Positions 9,193 to 16,339 of a stretch of 20,214 nucleotides of DNA are shown piece by piece. Source of the DNA: Arthrobacter sp. (lineage in GTDB: Bacteria > Actinomycetota > Actinomycetes > Actinomycetales > Micrococcaceae). Below the pieces are notes generated by a model. It was not told where the DNA came from. It ran no database searches and worked only from the letters and a program-made list of their open reading frames with translations. The position numbers and the translations under genes were made by a program. The stretch's first letter is position 1. Each line of letters begins with the position of its first letter. Location: NCBI GenBank assembly GCA_025464925.1, contig JAODMS010000055.1, positions 1 to 20,214 of the forward strand, written 5' to 3'.

Positions 9193-9233
9193 GGGGAACT
9201 CCAGGGTTCAGGGCGGGGAAGGGAAGCAGGGTC

Positions 9234-9261
9234 CGGCACCGGCCCGGGAGGGCCGGTGCCG
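9234..9261 (-). terminator. 12-bp hairpin between DUF305 and F510-like genes
   Basis: CGGCACCGGCCC (9234-9245) and GGGCCGGTGCCG (9250-9261) pair perfectly around the tetraloop GGGA. On the minus strand it starts 11 nt after the DUF305 stop and leaves about 40 nt before the next start codon. No U-tract follows. It could be a partial terminator that lowers expression of the downstream genes, or an mRNA-stabilising stem. Confidence 0.6.
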
Positions 9262-9272
9262 AAGGACGCCGG

Positions 9273-9938
9273 TCAGAGGGTGGCCAGCAGGTCCTGCATT
9301 TCCTGGATTTCCGCTTCCTGGGAGGAGACGATGTCCTTGCTGAGCTGGACCGCCTCAGGGTTCTTCCCGTCGGTGCTCTCGGTCCGGGCCATCATCACCG
9401 CGCCCTCGTGGTGGGCGATCATCTGGGTCAGGAAAAGCTTCGCCGCGTCGGTGCCCTGGGCGGCGTCGAGCTTCTTCAGGTCCTCCTCGCCCATCATGCC
9501 CTCCATGCCGCCGCCCATGCCGCCGCCCATGCTGTGGCCGGAGGGCGCCGCGGTGGGTTCGTTCCAGCTGGTGAGCCAGCCGGTCATCTTCTCGATCTCC
9601 GGGCCCTGGGCGGCCTTGATCTTGGTCGCCAGGGCGGTCACCTCGGCCGGAAGGTCCTGTTTCTTGAGCATCATGTCGCTCATCTGAACGGCCTGGGTGT
9701 GGTGCGGGATCATCATCTGGGCAAACATGGTGTCCGCGGCGTTGTGGTCGGCCGCGGCGGTCGGTGCGCTGCTGGACATCATCCCCGGGCCGTGGTCCAT
9801 GCCCGGCATGGCGCTGGCGGAGGTGGCGGAGCTGCTTGGCGCGGCCGACGGTGCGGAGGGGTCGGTTGAGCAGCCGGCGAGGGCGAGTGCCCCGGCGATG
9901 GCGGTCGCGGAAAGGGTCAGAAACTTCTTGTTCATCAT
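9273..9938 (-). CDS. DUF305 copper-associated lipoprotein
   Basis: A 221-residue exported protein with lipobox ALALAGC (lipid Cys23) and a Ser/Ala/Pro linker rich in Met and His (MPGMDHGPGMM). A ferritin-like DUF305 four-helix domain follows. Its two halves each carry a His-His pair: MFAQMMIPHHTQAVQMSDMM (res 71-90) and FLTQMIAHHEGAVMMARTE (169-187). Between them lies a Gly/Met-rich loop (SMGGGMGGGMEGMMGEE). Met and His density fits periplasmic/extracytoplasmic Cu binding, as proposed for DUF305 proteins in copper loci. The start at 9938 is preceded by GAAGGA at 10 nt. A second ATG at 9935 is less well spaced. The gene is intact. Confidence 0.93.
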   Translation of the reverse strand: MMNKKFLTLSATAIAGALALAGCSTDPSAPSAAPSSSATSASAMPGMDHGPGMMSSSAPTAAADHNAADTMFAQMMIPHHTQAVQMSDMMLKKQDLPAEVTALATKIKAAQGPEIEKMTGWLTSWNEPTAAPSGHSMGGGMGGGMEGMMGEEDLKKLDAAQGTDAAKLFLTQMIAHHEGAVMMARTESTDGKNPEAVQLSKDIVSSQEAEIQEMQDLLATL

Positions 9939-10076
9939 GGTGTTCAAGTCCTTCAAGACATCAGTGCGCGCGTGGGCGCCACGGGGATGGGGTGCATCGG
10001 TGATGCGCCCGACGGGTCCGCAGAGGAGCATCAGGCAGGGATGGGCGCCGGTCAGGTCACAGCGCGGGTCCCTGTT

Positions 10077-10556
10077 TTACGTTCTGCTGATGGACAGCTC
10101 ACCCGGTGAAGGAGTCCAGGGAAGATAGGACCAGTCCCCGCGGACGGTGCCGGCGGCCCCTGCCTTGGGAATGACGCCGAAGACAGTGCTGGCCGGGGAC
10201 AGGGCGGCCAGGGAGCCCTTTTTTACCGACGGAATACAGGACGTGGTCATGGCGTGCCTGCCGGTGCCGCAGTCGGAGCACGAACACATCTGCGCCGGTG
10301 TCCCGGCCGCGTCCCGGATATCGGCTGCGGGGTGGGCCCGGGAAGTGCCGGATGCCTGCTGAACGGCGTGGCCGTCGGCTGCCGCGGCGCCGGCGTGGAC
10401 CCCGTCGGTGATGGCCGTGACGGCGGCCGGGGAATGCATGGAGTGGGTTCCGGTCATCACGTGCATGCCGAAGATCCCGGCAATAATGGCCAGCAGGCCG
10501 GCCAGCAGACCCGCCCGGCGGAGGAACGCCGCCAGATTCCGGTGCGAGGCGGTCAT
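10077..10556 (-). CDS. Small Cys/His-rich membrane protein, DUF6153-like
   Basis: This 159-residue protein has one N-terminal membrane segment (GLLAGLLAIIAGIFGMHVM, about 16-34), which starts an extracytoplasmic tail rich in His, Met and Ala. A cysteine cluster MCSCSDC (Cys91, 93, 96) is followed by TGRHAMTTSC (Cys107). GIFGMHVMTGTHSMHS after the anchor resembles DUF6153 proteins common beside actinobacterial copper genes. The start at 10556 is chosen for its GGAGGAACGTC-ATG Shine-Dalgarno; an upstream in-frame ATG at 10604 lacks one. A role as a membrane-anchored copper chaperone or sponge is inferred from composition and neighbours (copB upstream, DUF305 downstream). Confidence 0.82.
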   Translation of the reverse strand: MTASHRNLAAFLRRAGLLAGLLAIIAGIFGMHVMTGTHSMHSPAAVTAITDGVHAGAAAADGHAVQQASGTSRAHPAADIRDAAGTPAQMCSCSDCGTGRHAMTTSCIPSVKKGSLAALSPASTVFGVIPKAGAAGTVRGDWSYLPWTPSPGELSISRT

Positions 10557-10640
10557 GACGTTCCTCCTTCGGTGCGGGTCGGGGTGCTTCAAGGCTATCG
10601 GCATTCAGTGGCGCGGGGTGCGCGCGTAGCGGTTCCCTGG

Positions 10641-12770
10641 TCAACGAACCTGCTCCGGGTTGAGTTTCACCCGGCGCAGCAGCTGGGCGTTCAGGGCCAC
10701 CACGATGGTGGAGACGGACATCAGGATTGCTGCCGCCGCGGGGGAGATTGCGACGCCGGCGAAGGCCAGCACGCCGGCGGCCAGGGGCACGGCGATGATG
10801 TTGTAACCGGTCGCCCAGAGGAGGTTCTGGATCATTTTGCGGTAGCTGGCACGGGACAGGTCGACCATCGAGAGCACCGCGCGCGGGTCGTTGCCGGCCA
10901 GCACGACGCCGGCCGATTCCATCGCGACGTCGGTGCCGGCGCCGATGGCGATGCCGACGTCGGCGCGGGCCAGGGCGGGGGAGTCGTTGACGCCGTCACC
11001 GACCATGGCGGTCTTCAGGCCGCGGGTTTGCAGTTCGCCGACCTTTTTGTCCTTGTCCTGGGGCAGGACCTGGGCGAAGACCTCGTCGATGTTCAGTTCC
11101 GCCGCGACGGCGGCGGCGACCTGCTGCGCGTCTCCGGTGATCATGGCGACCTTGATGCCGCGGTTCTGCAGGGCGGTGACGGCCTGCCGGGATTCGGGGC
11201 GGATCTCATCTTCGACGCCGACGGCGCCGATCACCCGACCTTCGCGCACCACATGGAGCACGGACGTGCCCCGCTGAACCCAGGGGCGGGTTTTCTCCTG
11301 CAGCCGGGCCGGAATCTGCAGGCCTTCGGCGGCGATCAGGTTCGGGCCGCCGACCAGGACGGCAGACCCGCCGACCACGGCCTTTACGCCCCGGCCGGTT
11401 AGGGACGCGAAGCCGGCGGCGGGAGGAATGCCCAGGCCCCTGTCCCGGGCCGCCGTGACGATGGCGCGGGCGGAGGGATGTTCACTGTCCGCCTCCACGG
11501 CGGCGGCGAGGGCGAGCAGCTCGTCCCCGGTCAGCCCGCCGTCGGAGGCGACGCCGGTCAGGGCGGGCTGGCCCCTGGTGAGGGTGCCGGTCTTGTCGAA
11601 GAGTACGACGTCGATGGTGCGCATGCGTTCGAGGGCGATGCGGTTCTTGATCAGCACCCCGGCGCGGGCGGCCTGTTCGGTGGAGATGGCAATCACCAGC
11701 GGAATCGCCAGCCCCAGGGCGTGCGGGCAGGCAATGACGAGCACGGTCACGGTGCGGATCACGGCCTCGTCCGGGCGGCCCAGCAGCACCCAGGCGATGA
11801 AGGTGATGGTGCCGGCGGCCAGGGCGAAGTAGAACAGCAGGGCCGCCGCCCGGTCGGCGAGGGCCTGGGCTCTGGAGGAGGAGGCCTGGGCCTCCGCGAC
11901 CAGGCGCTGGATGCCCGCCAGGGCGGTGTCCGGGCCGACGGCGCTGACCCTGACCCGCAGCGCGCTGTCGGTGGCGACGGTTCCGGCGACCACCCTGTCT
12001 CCGGGGCCGCGGGCGACGGTTTTAGATTCGCCGGTGATCATCGACTCGTCCAGCTCGGCCTGCCCGTCGGTGATTTCGCCGTCGGCCGGCAGGCGCGCGC
12101 CGGAGCGGACCAGCACGATGTCATCCACCGCCAGGTCGGCGAGGCTGACTTTTTCCGTGCCCTGTGCGGTGACGCGTTCGGCCTCGTCCGGCAGCAGCTC
12201 GGCCATGGCATCCAGGGCGCCGCGGGCCGAGCCCAGGGCCCGCATTACGATCCAGTGGCCCAGCAGCATGATCACGACCAGCAGGGCCAGTTCCCACCAG
12301 AAGTCCAGGCTGAACCCGCCGATACCCAGGGTGGTGATCCAGGACGCGGCGAACGCGACGCTGATGGCCATGGAGATCAGCAGCATCATGCCCGGCTGGC
12401 GGCTGCGCAGCTCGGCCAGTCCGCCTTTGAGGAAAGGCTGGCCACCGTAGAAGAAGATCACGGAGCCCAGCACCGGCGGGATCCAGGCCCCTCCGGGCAA
12501 TGCTGGGATGTGGTAGCCGGCCAGGTGCGAGACCATCGGGCTGAAGTACACCACCGGGATCGAGAGCAGCAGGGACAGCCAGAACTTGTTCTTGAACATC
12601 GCCGTGCTGTGCCCGGCGTGCTGGCCGTGCTGATGGACCGCATGGTCATCATCAACGGCCGAACGCGCGTCGCCGGCGAGTATCGCCTGGCCGTGGGTGG
12701 CGTGCTCCGCGTGGCCAGCTTCGTAAACCGGGGCGTGCCCGCGGTGGTTGTCATGGGTGTGGTCTTCCAT
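10641..12770 (-). CDS. copB: Copper-exporting P1B-3-type ATPase CopB
   Basis: A full-length 709-residue heavy-metal P-type ATPase that exports copper ions across the inner membrane at the cost of ATP. The first 57 residues hold about 14 histidines and no HMA domain. TGES is at 246-249 (actuator), the transmembrane CPH at 348-350, DKTGT at 392-396 (phosphorylated Asp392), HP at 431-432 and GDGVND at 591-596. TM7 has YN (656-657) and TM8 has MSVSTIVVALNA (684-695). CPH plus MSxST and the His-rich N-terminus define the P1B-3 (CopB) class rather than CopA. The start at 12770 follows AAGGAGG at 5 nt. It is 53 nt downstream of the HMA gene in the same operon. Confidence 0.96.
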   Translation of the reverse strand: MEDHTHDNHRGHAPVYEAGHAEHATHGQAILAGDARSAVDDDHAVHQHGQHAGHSTAMFKNKFWLSLLLSIPVVYFSPMVSHLAGYHIPALPGGAWIPPVLGSVIFFYGGQPFLKGGLAELRSRQPGMMLLISMAISVAFAASWITTLGIGGFSLDFWWELALLVVIMLLGHWIVMRALGSARGALDAMAELLPDEAERVTAQGTEKVSLADLAVDDIVLVRSGARLPADGEITDGQAELDESMITGESKTVARGPGDRVVAGTVATDSALRVRVSAVGPDTALAGIQRLVAEAQASSSRAQALADRAAALLFYFALAAGTITFIAWVLLGRPDEAVIRTVTVLVIACPHALGLAIPLVIAISTEQAARAGVLIKNRIALERMRTIDVVLFDKTGTLTRGQPALTGVASDGGLTGDELLALAAAVEADSEHPSARAIVTAARDRGLGIPPAAGFASLTGRGVKAVVGGSAVLVGGPNLIAAEGLQIPARLQEKTRPWVQRGTSVLHVVREGRVIGAVGVEDEIRPESRQAVTALQNRGIKVAMITGDAQQVAAAVAAELNIDEVFAQVLPQDKDKKVGELQTRGLKTAMVGDGVNDSPALARADVGIAIGAGTDVAMESAGVVLAGNDPRAVLSMVDLSRASYRKMIQNLLWATGYNIIAVPLAAGVLAFAGVAISPAAAAILMSVSTIVVALNAQLLRRVKLNPEQVR

Positions 12771-12823
12771 GGTTGCCTCCTTAAAAGAGGATGCAGGGTA
12801 AGAGGATCCAGGCCGGCCGCGGA

Positions 12824-13177
12824 CTACACGGGTCCGCGGCCGGCGGGACCGGACTGGCGGGGGACCAGGCTGTACCCGGCGGAGGTGACGGCGTCACGGA
12901 CCGCAGCATCGGCAGCGGATCCGGAAACAACCAGGCGTGAGCGGCCGCCCGCTACCAGCTCAACGGAGGCGGCGTCGACGCCGCCCACCGCCGCGACGGC
13001 CTTCCGGACCGTCTTCACGCAGTGTCCGCAGGTGAGGCCTTCGAGGGCGTATTCGGCAGCCCCGGCGGTGCCCAGGGGCTCTTCCGGGGCCTGCGCCTGG
13101 CAGCAGCTGCAGCCGGACGCGGAGGAGGCCAGCGGTAATTCTTTCCGGAATTCAGATCCCCACATGTCAGTTTCCAT
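12824..13177 (-). CDS. CopZ-like heavy-metal-associated (HMA) domain protein
   Basis: A 117-residue cytosolic protein. The N-terminus carries a Cys motif SGCSCC (Cys23, 25, 26). An HMA fold follows, EYALEGLTCGHCVKTVRKAV (res 42-61), with the metal-binding CxxC at Cys50-Cys53, and ends VRDAVTSAGYSLV. It probably delivers Cu(I) to CopB or buffers it, and the extra Cys cluster may add a second Cu site. It is the promoter-proximal gene of the copper operon. The start is uncertain: ATG 13177 (used here) has little Shine-Dalgarno, ATG 13165 (MWGSEF) has GGAA at 6 nt, and an upstream ATG at 13252 is also in frame. Confidence 0.88.
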   Translation of the reverse strand: METDMWGSEFRKELPLASSASGCSCCQAQAPEEPLGTAGAAEYALEGLTCGHCVKTVRKAVAAVGGVDAASVELVAGGRSRLVVSGSAADAAVRDAVTSAGYSLVPRQSGPAGRGPV

Positions 13178-13275
13178 TTTCTTGTCGAAGAAGGTGATGG
13201 GCGCTGGGGTTGAACGGCTGTGACGGCGGGCGTGCTGCACCGGCCTGGACATACCACTTCACTAACAACACCCCA

Positions 13276-13303
13276 AGTATACCCCTGGGGGGTATGTTTT
13301 CAA
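13276..13303 (-). promoter_or_regulatory. Promoter of the copper operon
   Basis: On the minus strand TTGAAA (13303-13298) and TATACT (13281-13276) are each one base from consensus and are 16 nt apart. Transcription should start near 13269, giving a leader of about 90 nt before the HMA gene. The spacer is filled by the CsoR-type palindrome, so a bound repressor would block RNA polymerase. Confidence 0.75.
13279..13295. promoter_or_regulatory. CsoR-type copper operator
   Basis: ATACCCC (13279-13285) and GGGGTAT (13289-13295) are a perfect 7-bp inverted repeat around TGG. GC-rich ATACCCC/GGGGTAT palindromes of this form are typical of CsoR-family operators, whose repressors release DNA on binding Cu(I). 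It overlaps the spacer and -10 of the copper-operon promoter. No CsoR gene is in the window, so the repressor would act from elsewhere. Confidence 0.8.
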
Positions 13304-13386
13304 GAGGGGTGGGCGGTGCCCGCGCAGACCCGTACGAAGGCGTCCGGGTTGCCGGCTCCATGGTCCGGGCCCGGAGCAGGTATGTT

Positions 13387-13404
13387 TGTGCATGGATATG
13401 CACA
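13387..13404. promoter_or_regulatory. Inverted repeat, candidate ArsR operator
   Basis: TGTGCAT (13387-13393) and ATGCACA (13398-13404) are exact reverse complements around GGAT. The site lies 22 nt before the start codon of the MFS exporter gene, which is co-transcribed with an ArsR/SmtB repressor. AT-rich imperfect palindromes in this position are usual ArsR/SmtB targets. A TATGTT at 13381-13386 could be a -10, placing the repeat over the transcription start, but no -35 is clear. Confidence 0.6.
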
Positions 13405-13426
13405 TATGCTCTTAAGGGCTGGGCTG

Positions 13427-14701
13427 ATGTTGGCGGTTTTGCGGAACGGGAGGTACCGGCGGCTGTTCGCCGCGCAGATCGTGGCCCTGATCGGGACCGG
13501 GCTGCTCACGGTCGCGCTGGGTCTGCTGGCCTATGACCTGGCCGGGCAGAACGCCGGGGCGGTGCTGAGAACGGCGTTGACGATCAAGATGCTCGCCTAT
13601 GTCGGCCTGGCCCCGGTGATCAACGCCCTGGTCGCGCGGTGGCCGAAGAAGCGGGTGCTGATCGGGGCGGACCTGATCCGCGCCGCGATGGCCCTGTGTC
13701 TGCCGTTCATCACCGATGTGTGGCAGATCTACGTGGTGATCTTCCTGCTCCAGTCCGCGTCCGCGACCTTCACCCCGGCCTTCCAGTCGCTGATCCCGAC
13801 CATCCTGAAGGATGAGCGGGACTACACCCGTGCCCTGTCCCTGTCCCGGCTGGCCTATGACATGGAGGCGCTGGTCAGCCCGGCCATCGCGGCGCTGCTG
13901 CTGACCCTGGTCAGCTACAACAACCTCTTCACCGGCACCGTCGCCGGCTTCCTTTTCTCGGCCTTCATGATCAGTATCACTGCCCTGCCGCAGGCCGGCA
14001 CATCCGCGGGCCCGCAGACCTCGTCGCTGTGGCACCGCACCACGCTAGGTGCCAGGATTTTCCGGTGCACCCCGCGGCTGCGGTCCCTGCTGGCGCTGAA
14101 CCTCGTGGTCGCAGCCCCCACGGCCCTGGTGCTGGTCAACACCGTCGTCTATATCCGGGACGTCCTGCACCGGCCCGACACGGACCTGGCCCTGGCCCTG
14201 GCCTGCTTCGGCCTGGGGTCGATGCTCGTGGCGTGGACCGCGCCCCGGGCGCTGGAGCGTTTCGGGGACCGGGCGGTGATGCTCACCGGCGCCGCCCTGG
14301 CCCCGGCCGGGCTGGCCGGCGCCGCCGCCCTGACCGTTCTGGGGATCGGCGGTGCCGGCTGGTGGCTGCTGCTGGGCCTGTGGTTCCTGCTCGGCGCGGC
14401 GAACTCCACGATCCTCACGCCCTCCTCCCGGCTGCTGCGCGACGCGTCCACCGAGGAGACCCGGCCCTACGTTTTCACCGCGCAGTTTTCCCTCTCCCAC
14501 GCCTGCTACATCCTGACCTATCCGCTGGCCGGCTGGCTAGGCGCGGCCGCGGGACTGGGCTGGGCTGCCGCCGCGCTGACAATTATTGCGATGATAGGTG
14601 CTGCAGGTGCATTCCTGTCCTGGCCCCGGCACCGTGCCATGTCCGGGGAGTTCGAGAGTGAGGAGGGCCGCGTTGAGCAGCCAGCCGGAGCGCGTGCCTA
14701 A
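13427..14701 (+). CDS. MFS transporter, probable metal-ion or toxicant exporter
   Basis: A 424-residue integral membrane protein with about 12 hydrophobic segments and the MFS fold. It starts MLAVLRNGRYRRLFAAQIVA, with a cytoplasmic loop VARWPKKRVLIGADLIRA (the motif-A position). It has the motif YTRALSLSRLAYDMEALVSP typical of the MFS_3/DHA-like family, and Gly/Ala-rich C-terminal helices. The ATG at 13427 has AAGGG 8 nt upstream. Its 3' end overlaps arsR by 29 nt, so exporter and repressor are one transcript. The substrate is inferred from that partner, whose alpha-5 metal site suggests Zn, Co or Ni. Drug or arsenical export cannot be excluded. There is no His-rich tail like that of NreB. 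Confidence 0.82.
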   Translation: MLAVLRNGRYRRLFAAQIVALIGTGLLTVALGLLAYDLAGQNAGAVLRTALTIKMLAYVGLAPVINALVARWPKKRVLIGADLIRAAMALCLPFITDVWQIYVVIFLLQSASATFTPAFQSLIPTILKDERDYTRALSLSRLAYDMEALVSPAIAALLLTLVSYNNLFTGTVAGFLFSAFMISITALPQAGTSAGPQTSSLWHRTTLGARIFRCTPRLRSLLALNLVVAAPTALVLVNTVVYIRDVLHRPDTDLALALACFGLGSMLVAWTAPRALERFGDRAVMLTGAALAPAGLAGAAALTVLGIGGAGWWLLLGLWFLLGAANSTILTPSSRLLRDASTEETRPYVFTAQFSLSHACYILTYPLAGWLGAAAGLGWAAAALTIIAMIGAAGAFLSWPRHRAMSGEFESEEGRVEQPAGARA

Positions 14702-15050
14702 AGCCGCCCCTGAGAAGCCGTCCCTGATCCACCCGGTCACGCCGGGCCCGGAACTGCTGGACACCGCCGCCGCGACGCTGCGGATGCTCGCCGAACCCAC
14801 CCGTCTGCTTCTGCTCTGGCAGCTCTGCAACGGCCCGAAATCCGTCACCGAACTCACCGCCGCATCCCCGGTGCCGCGGACGGTGGTCAGCCAGCACCTG
14901 GCCAAACTCCGCCTCAGCGGCCTGGTCGATACCCGCAAGGACGGCCGGCGCGTCATCTACTCCCTCCACGACGGACACCTCGTCCGGCTCATGCGCGAAA
15001 CCATCAACCACGCCGACCACCGGATCACCGGCGAACCGGCCCACGACTGA
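14673..15050 (+). CDS. ArsR/SmtB-family metal-responsive repressor
   Basis: A 125-residue winged-helix repressor: LRMLAEPTRLLLLWQLCNGP (res 37-56), SVTELTAASPVPRTVVSQHLAKLRLSGLV (recognition helix about 70-84) and TRKDGRRVIYSLHDGHLVRL (wing). The last helix has Asp100, His102, His113 and His116, exactly the D-x-H-x10-H-x2-H spacing of the alpha-5 sites of SmtB/CzrA/NmtR. The alpha-3 ELCVC arsenic/cadmium site is absent; the single Cys52 is in LCNGP. Start TTG 14673 is chosen because GAGGAGG lies 6 nt upstream, and no ATG fits. It overlaps the MFS gene, is likely autoregulatory, and should be released by Zn, Co or Ni. Confidence 0.9.
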   Translation: MSSQPERVPKAAPEKPSLIHPVTPGPELLDTAAATLRMLAEPTRLLLLWQLCNGPKSVTELTAASPVPRTVVSQHLAKLRLSGLVDTRKDGRRVIYSLHDGHLVRLMRETINHADHRITGEPAHD

Positions 15051-15550
15051 GCCCTCCGCATGCCAGCCACCTCCGCCTGCCGCCTCAGGACAGGAGCCTG
15101 AGCACGGCCGCGCCCGGGCGCTTTCCGCGCACCCAGGGGATCACCGCGGCAGCGCCCGGACCGGCCGCAGCAGCCCACACCGCAGCCCGGGGCGGCCCTG
15201 CACCCTCCTGCACCCGTGATGGTCCTGCTCACGGCCCTGGCCGTCCCGCCGGTCATGGCCCGGTCCCGCTACCGGCTGACCTTCCCCGCGATCGGCGCTG
15301 CGAGGTCAGGTCCAGCCTGTCGGTCGGAATGCGGGCGTAACCGATGATGTGCGCGGTCAGGATGCAACTGCAAGGGTTGAGCCACCCGCCGGACTATTTC
15401 GCGGCGGGAACGTGCAGCGGGTGCCGCGCTGGGGGACCGGGTTCCGGGACGATTGTGGCCGCCTTGGACCGGGACCGTCCACCCGGAAACCGGTCGCAGG
15501 GGGTCAGCGTGCGGACGCGCTCGGGTCTTCCTTCAGCTGTCTAGGTGCCG
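15051..15550. other. Non-coding stretch between arsR and tetR
   Basis: About 500 nt without a convincing gene. A small inverted repeat, CTCAGG (15084-15089) with CCTGAG (15097-15102), lies 34 nt after the arsR stop and may help end that transcript. A short frame from about 15218 (VMVLLTALAVPPVMARSRYR) is hydrophobic and may be a scrap of a membrane protein, but is too short to name. The rest shows no repeat or RNA gene that I can recognise. Confidence 0.45.
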
Positions 15551-15583
15551 TACTGACCGGTCTGTCTGGTTCTGGTGTAGGCT
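15551..15583 (+). promoter_or_regulatory. tetR promoter with overlapping palindromic operator
   Basis: TAGGCT (15578-15583) fits the TANNNT -10 pattern, which puts the transcript start at about 15590, the GTG start codon itself. CTGACC (15553-15558) is the nearest -35, with a long 19-nt spacer. It lies inside a 16-bp imperfect palindrome centred on GACCGGTC (15555-15562; 6 of 8 arm positions match). ACCGGT-centred palindromes are common TetR-family targets, so autorepression is likely. Confidence 0.55.
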
Positions 15584-15589
15584 CTGTGC

Positions 15590-16258
15590 GTGATCGAACA
15601 CTCTCAGAGCCTTCTGGCCGGACAGGCCACCCCGTCTGCCCCCTCCCGGCCGGGTGTTCCCGGGGCGCGGGAGCGCCTTATGGCCGCCGCCTATGAGCTG
15701 TTCGCACGGCGTGGCATCCGCGATGTCGGCATAGCTGAACTGATCTCCCGGGCCGGGGTCGCCAAGGCAACGTTCTACGCACACTTCGCCTCCAAGGACG
15801 AGCTGGTCCTGGCCTTTCTGGAACGCTGCCATCAGGACCTGACGGTCGAGCAGATCATCGCCGAGACCCGACGGAGGGCCGAGAATCCGGCAGCGCAGCT
15901 GCTGGCCATTTTCGATGTCCTGGACGGGTGGTTCCGCCAGGACGACTTCCAGGCCTGTGCCTTCATGAGCACCATGCTCGAAATGGGCCCCGCCCATCCT
16001 TTAGGACAGGCATCCGCCGGCTATCTGGCCCGGGTAAGGGCCTTCATGCGGACTCTCGCCGCGGAAGCGGGCCTTGAGGATCCGGACGGTTTTGCCCGGT
16101 CCTGCCACATCCTGACAAAGGGCTCCATCATCTCCGCGGTCGAGGGAGACAGGGAGGCGGCCCGTTGGGCCAGACGCATGGCCGTTTCCCTGATCGCCGA
16201 TCACGGGGGCGGCGCCGCGCAGCCCACCCGCCCTTTCCAGGCCGGCACGCGGCCATAA
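15590..16258 (+). CDS. TetR/AcrR-family transcriptional regulator
   Basis: A 222-residue repressor. After a 26-residue Ser/Pro/Ala-rich lead comes the TetR_N DNA-binding domain RERLMAAAYELFARRGIRDV, then AELISRAGVAKATFYAHFASKDEL (helix-turn-helix about 48-68). The C-terminal ligand/dimer domain is helical with CAFMSTMLEMGP and ARSCHILTKGSIISAV. The GTG at 15590 is only 6 nt after the probable -10 box and has no Shine-Dalgarno, so the mRNA is likely leaderless; starts further in would lack the spacing cue as well. The ligand is unknown. The regulated gene is not obvious, since both neighbours are a small protein and a decayed ABC transporter. Confidence 0.93.
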   Translation: MIEHSQSLLAGQATPSAPSRPGVPGARERLMAAAYELFARRGIRDVGIAELISRAGVAKATFYAHFASKDELVLAFLERCHQDLTVEQIIAETRRRAENPAAQLLAIFDVLDGWFRQDDFQACAFMSTMLEMGPAHPLGQASAGYLARVRAFMRTLAAEAGLEDPDGFARSCHILTKGSIISAVEGDREAARWARRMAVSLIADHGGGAAQPTRPFQAGTRP

Positions 16259-16339
16259 GTCCTGCCCTCCGGGCGGCCTGATGCAGTGCCGCCGCGGGCG
16301 TATCCACAGGTTTGAGAGTCAAGGAAGCAGGACTGATCA

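Noticed and set aside
10254..11402. Open frame of 382 codons on the + strand
   Set aside because: It overlaps the DUF6153-like gene and the 3' part of copB in antisense, with Gly/Asp/Gln-rich composition and no domain.
11478..13223. Long open frame of 581 codons on the + strand
   Set aside because: It is antisense to copB and the HMA gene, and its product is low-complexity Gly/Asp/Gln/His-rich sequence typical of a GC-rich shadow frame. The opposite strand has all P-type ATPase motifs.
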